Positions 5,405 to 8,330 of a stretch of DNA of 8,330 nucleotides are shown here, piece by piece; positions within the stretch are counted from its first letter, which is position 1, and each line of letters begins with the position of its first letter. Below the pieces are notes generated by a model. The model made no database searches, was not told the DNA's origin, and was given only the letters and a program-made list of their open reading frames with translations. Both the position numbers and the translations under genes were made by a program. Source of the DNA: Bacteroidales bacterium (GTDB taxonomy: Bacteria > Bacteroidota > Bacteroidia > Bacteroidales > VadinHA17); the NCBI GenBank assembly GCA_016715075.1, contig JADKBK010000033.1, forward strand, positions 1 to 8,330, given 5' to 3'.

Positions 5405-8330
5405 ATGACAGATAACAATATATTTAACCGATTAGTTAAATATTTCCTCGACAACCGGCTGATAACCTTTATCTTTCTTATCGCTTTTGTGGTTATGGGA
5501 TTGGTAACTATGCCATTCAATTTGAAATCAGGTCTTCTACCAAGAGATCCTGTACCCGTGGATGCCATTCCTGATATAGGTGAAAATCAGCAGATAGTTG
5601 CAACCGAATGGATGGGCCGTTCTCCAAAGACATTCAGGATCAGATAAGCTATCCGTTAACTACAGCTTTACTTGGCATTCCCGGAGTTCAGACAATAAGA
5701 AGTACTTCCATGTTTGGAATGTCATTTATCTATATCATTTTTAAGGATAACGTAGAATTTTACTGGAGCAGGTCGAGGATCCTTGAAAAACTAAACTCCC
5801 TCCCTTCTGGCACTTTGCCTATTGGAGTACAACCCTCACTTGGCCCGGATGCAACAGCACTTGGTCAGATATATTGGTACACTCTTGAGGGTCGGGATCC
5901 CAAAACCGGAAAACCAAATGGTGGCTGGGATCCTGCGGAACTTAAAACAATACAGGATTTTTATGTTAAATACAGTCTTTCAACCGCAGAAGGTGTATCT
6001 GAGGTAGCATCAGTAGGAGGCTTTGTAAAAGAATATCAGGTTGATCTTAATCCTGATGCCCTGAAGGCTTATAATGTGTCTGTTATGGATGTTATGAATG
6101 CTGTTAAGCAAAGTAATCTTGATATCGGTGCTGAAACAATTGAACTTAATAATGTTGAATACATTATTAGGGGGCTTGGATATGTAAAAAGTCTGAATGA
6201 TCTGGAACTATCCGTTGTAGCTGTCAGGAATAATGTTCCAGTGCGAATCAAAGACGTAGCTCATGTATCATTCGGTCCAGCCACCCGTCGGGGAGGTCTT
6301 GATAAGGCAGGTTCTGAGGCTGTGGGTGCTGTTGTTGTAGCAAGGTATGGCTCTAACCCCACGGAAGTAATCAACAATGTAAAAGATAAGATTAAGGAGA
6401 TCGAAGCAGGATTACCACAAAAAACACTACCTGATGGAACAGTCTCAAAGGTAACAGTAGTTCCATTTTATGACAGAACGGGACTGATTAAAGAAACCAT
6501 CGGAACTCTTGAATCAGCTCTTTCACATGAAATCCTTATAAGCATAATCGTAATTATTGTCCTTGTAATGAACCTCAGGGCTTCCTTATTGTCGCTGGTT
6601 TGTTACCAATCGGTGTATTAATGACATTTATTCTATGCGTTTTTTGGAATAGATGCCAATATTGTTGCACTTTCAGGTATTGCCATTGCGATTGGTGTTA
6701 TGGTTGATATTGGTATTGTGGATGTGGAGAATATTCTCCGGCACCTTGAGATGCCTGAAAACAAAGGGATACGTGGCAGAAAACTTATGGATGTAATTTA
6801 CCAGGCCACAACAGAGGTAAGAGCTGCGGTTGTAACATCTATCGCTACAACAATTGTGAGTTTTCTTCCTGTATTTGCCATGCAGGCTCAGGAAGGAAAA
6901 CTGTTCCATCCTCTTGCCTTTACAAAGACATTTGCACTTCTCTCGGCATTTATTCTTGGTATTATTGTACTACCTACACTTGTACACATCTTCTTTAACA
7001 TCTCGTTTGACAGGAAGAAAATAAAGAGAATATGGAATGGTTGTCTTATTGCAGCAGGTTTTATATTTGTTGTTTTCTGGCAAATGTGGCCGGCATTGGC
7101 CTTGGTAGCTGTTGGTATAAATAATCTCCTCGATTACAGATGGTCTGAAAAACGCAAAGAGTTTCCAAACTACATAAACATTTTTATTACTGTCCTGTTT
7201 GCAACATGGTATCTTTCTATAGAATGGCTGCCTTGGAGCCCATAACAGTGAATTTGCCAACTTCCTTTTCGTTGCAGGTATTGTAACAATAATACTCCTT
7301 GCATTGATGTCGATGGTTCATTTTTATGAAGAAATACTACGCTGGGCTTTAGAAAATAAGTGGAAGTTTCTCATGATACCCGCAGTTACTCTGTTGTTCG
7401 GTATGCTTGCATGGCAGGGTGTCGATAAAATTTTCGGTATTATACCTAAAGGAGCTGAAAAAATCGGGTGGAAAAGTTTTCGACAAACTTCGTTATGGCA
7501 GGGTGCAGTAAAAGCATTTCCAGGTACAGGTAAGGAATTCATGCCATCGCTTAACGAAGGTTCATTTCTACTTATGCCTACAAGTATGCCACATTCCAGT
7601 ATTGAAAAAAACCTTGGATACATTGAAACTCTCGATAAAAGACTTGCAGCAATACCTGAAGTAGAAGTTGCAGTAGGAAAATGGGGTCGTGTTAATTCTG
7701 CTCTCGACCCTGCGCCGATTCAGATGTTTGAAAATACGATCAACTACCGTTCCGAATATATACTCGATGAAAACGGGCACCGGAAGCAATTTAAGGTTGA
7801 CAAAAAGGAAATTTTGTCCTGAAGGACAATTCAACTTATAATCCCAATACTGAATCATTCAGAGTTATCCCTGCCGATAGTCTTATTCCAGATACAAAAG
7901 GAGAATATTTCCGTCAATGGCGTCCACAGATCAAAAAACCGCTCGATATCTGGAAAGAGATTGTAAAAGTAACTGATATTCCCGGATTGACTTCGGCTCC
8001 TAAATTGCAGCCTATTGAAACCCGTCTTGTAATGCTTTCGACCGGGATGCGTGCTCCTATGGGACTGAAAGTATATGGGCCTGATCTTAATACAATTGAA
8101 GAAGCAGGAATGATGTTTGAGAAAGCATTAAAAGATGTCCCTTCAATTAAAACTTCAGCGGTTTTTTATGACCGTGCGGTGGGTGCTCCATATCTTGAAA
8201 TAAAATTAAACAGGGAAGCAATGGCGCGTTACGGAATGACAGTAAACAATGTGCAGGAAATACTGCAGGTTGCAGTTGGAGGCATGTCGCTGTCAACCTC
8301 TGTCGAAGGACGTGAACGGTTTCCTCTGAG
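5405..8330 (+). CDS. cusA: CusA/HME-family RND heavy-metal efflux transporter, 3'-partial, multiply frameshifted
   Basis: This is the inner-membrane, proton-driven RND pump of a CusCBA-type tripartite system, which expels Cu(I)/Ag(I) from the periplasm. ATG 5405 (MTDNNIFNRL) is preferred over the in-frame TTG at 5390 because family proteins begin just before the first transmembrane helix. The N-terminal helix is followed by 'PVDAIPDIGENQQIV'. The fourth helix contains MVD...VEN with the proton-relay Asp (6706-6708) and Glu (6727-6729). The second porter half has 'FMPSLNEGSFLLMPTSMPH', and LVMLSTG (Met at 8032-8034) matches the copper-type site around E. coli CusA Met573. An extra hydrophobic insert lies at about 7018-7320. 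The frame changes near 5626-5628, 6590, 6633, 6641-6645, 7232-7237 and 7807-7809. After repair no stop is seen and about 977 residues are covered; the C-terminal part is outside the window. The promoter is probably within the AT tract after the 5261-5318 hairpin. The substrate is inferred. Confidence 0.92.

Noticed and set aside
5822..6007. Small + strand frame inside cusA
   Set aside because: It lies in an alternative frame of a well-conserved CusA segment and has no recognisable features.
6673..7260. Minus-strand frames opposite cusA
   Set aside because: They are antisense to conserved transmembrane sequence of CusA, with no start context or motif.
1..8330. CRISPR arrays, tRNA, rRNA, insertion-sequence ends or transposase genes
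   Set aside because: I saw no regularly spaced repeats, no tRNA-like cloverleaf, no rRNA sequence and no transposase or integrase motifs.

Overview
The window most likely comes from a member of the Bacteroidota. It is AT-rich, the starts lack Shine-Dalgarno sequences and sit in A/T-rich leaders, secretion signals end in 'SAQ', and one gene belongs to the Bacteroidota 'HYC_CC_PP' family. Every gene I can support is on the + strand, and together they form a heavy-metal (mainly copper/silver) resistance locus.

Layout: (1) 1-1617 is the 3' part of a Zn/Cd/Pb-type P1B ATPase, broken by several small indels. (2) 1699-2118 is a small secreted cysteine-rich HYC_CC_PP protein, followed by tandem hairpins. 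(3) 2224-2592 is a secreted HMA-domain metal-binding protein. (4) 2593-2744 is an intergenic stretch with a GC-rich palindrome and a 9-bp direct repeat spaced one helical turn apart. (5) 2745-3923 is a methionine-rich lipoprotein beta-propeller (YVTN/YncE-like). (6) 3952-4371 is a second secreted HMA protein with a His/Met-rich N-terminus. (7) 4451-5049 is a secreted protein of unknown function carrying one frameshift. (8) 5050-5404 is a gene-free stretch with a long-range inverted repeat that may enclose a structured RNA, then a strong intrinsic-terminator-like hairpin. (9) 5405 to the window end is a CusA/HME-type RND transporter, 3'-truncated by the window and broken by about six indels.

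The inferred working model is inner-membrane export of metal from the cytoplasm (P-type ATPase), capture outside the inner membrane by small secreted HMA, HYC_CC_PP and Met-rich lipoprotein factors, and removal through a CusA-type RND pump. Its CusB and CusC partners and any metal-sensing regulator would lie outside the window.

The main caution is sequence quality. About a dozen reading-frame breaks occur, mostly 1-base losses in short homopolymers. Once they are corrected I see no in-frame stop codon, and all catalytic motifs are intact. Sequencing or assembly error is therefore more likely than true decay, although the breaks are absent from 1699-4371, and that uneven distribution is itself worth checking.
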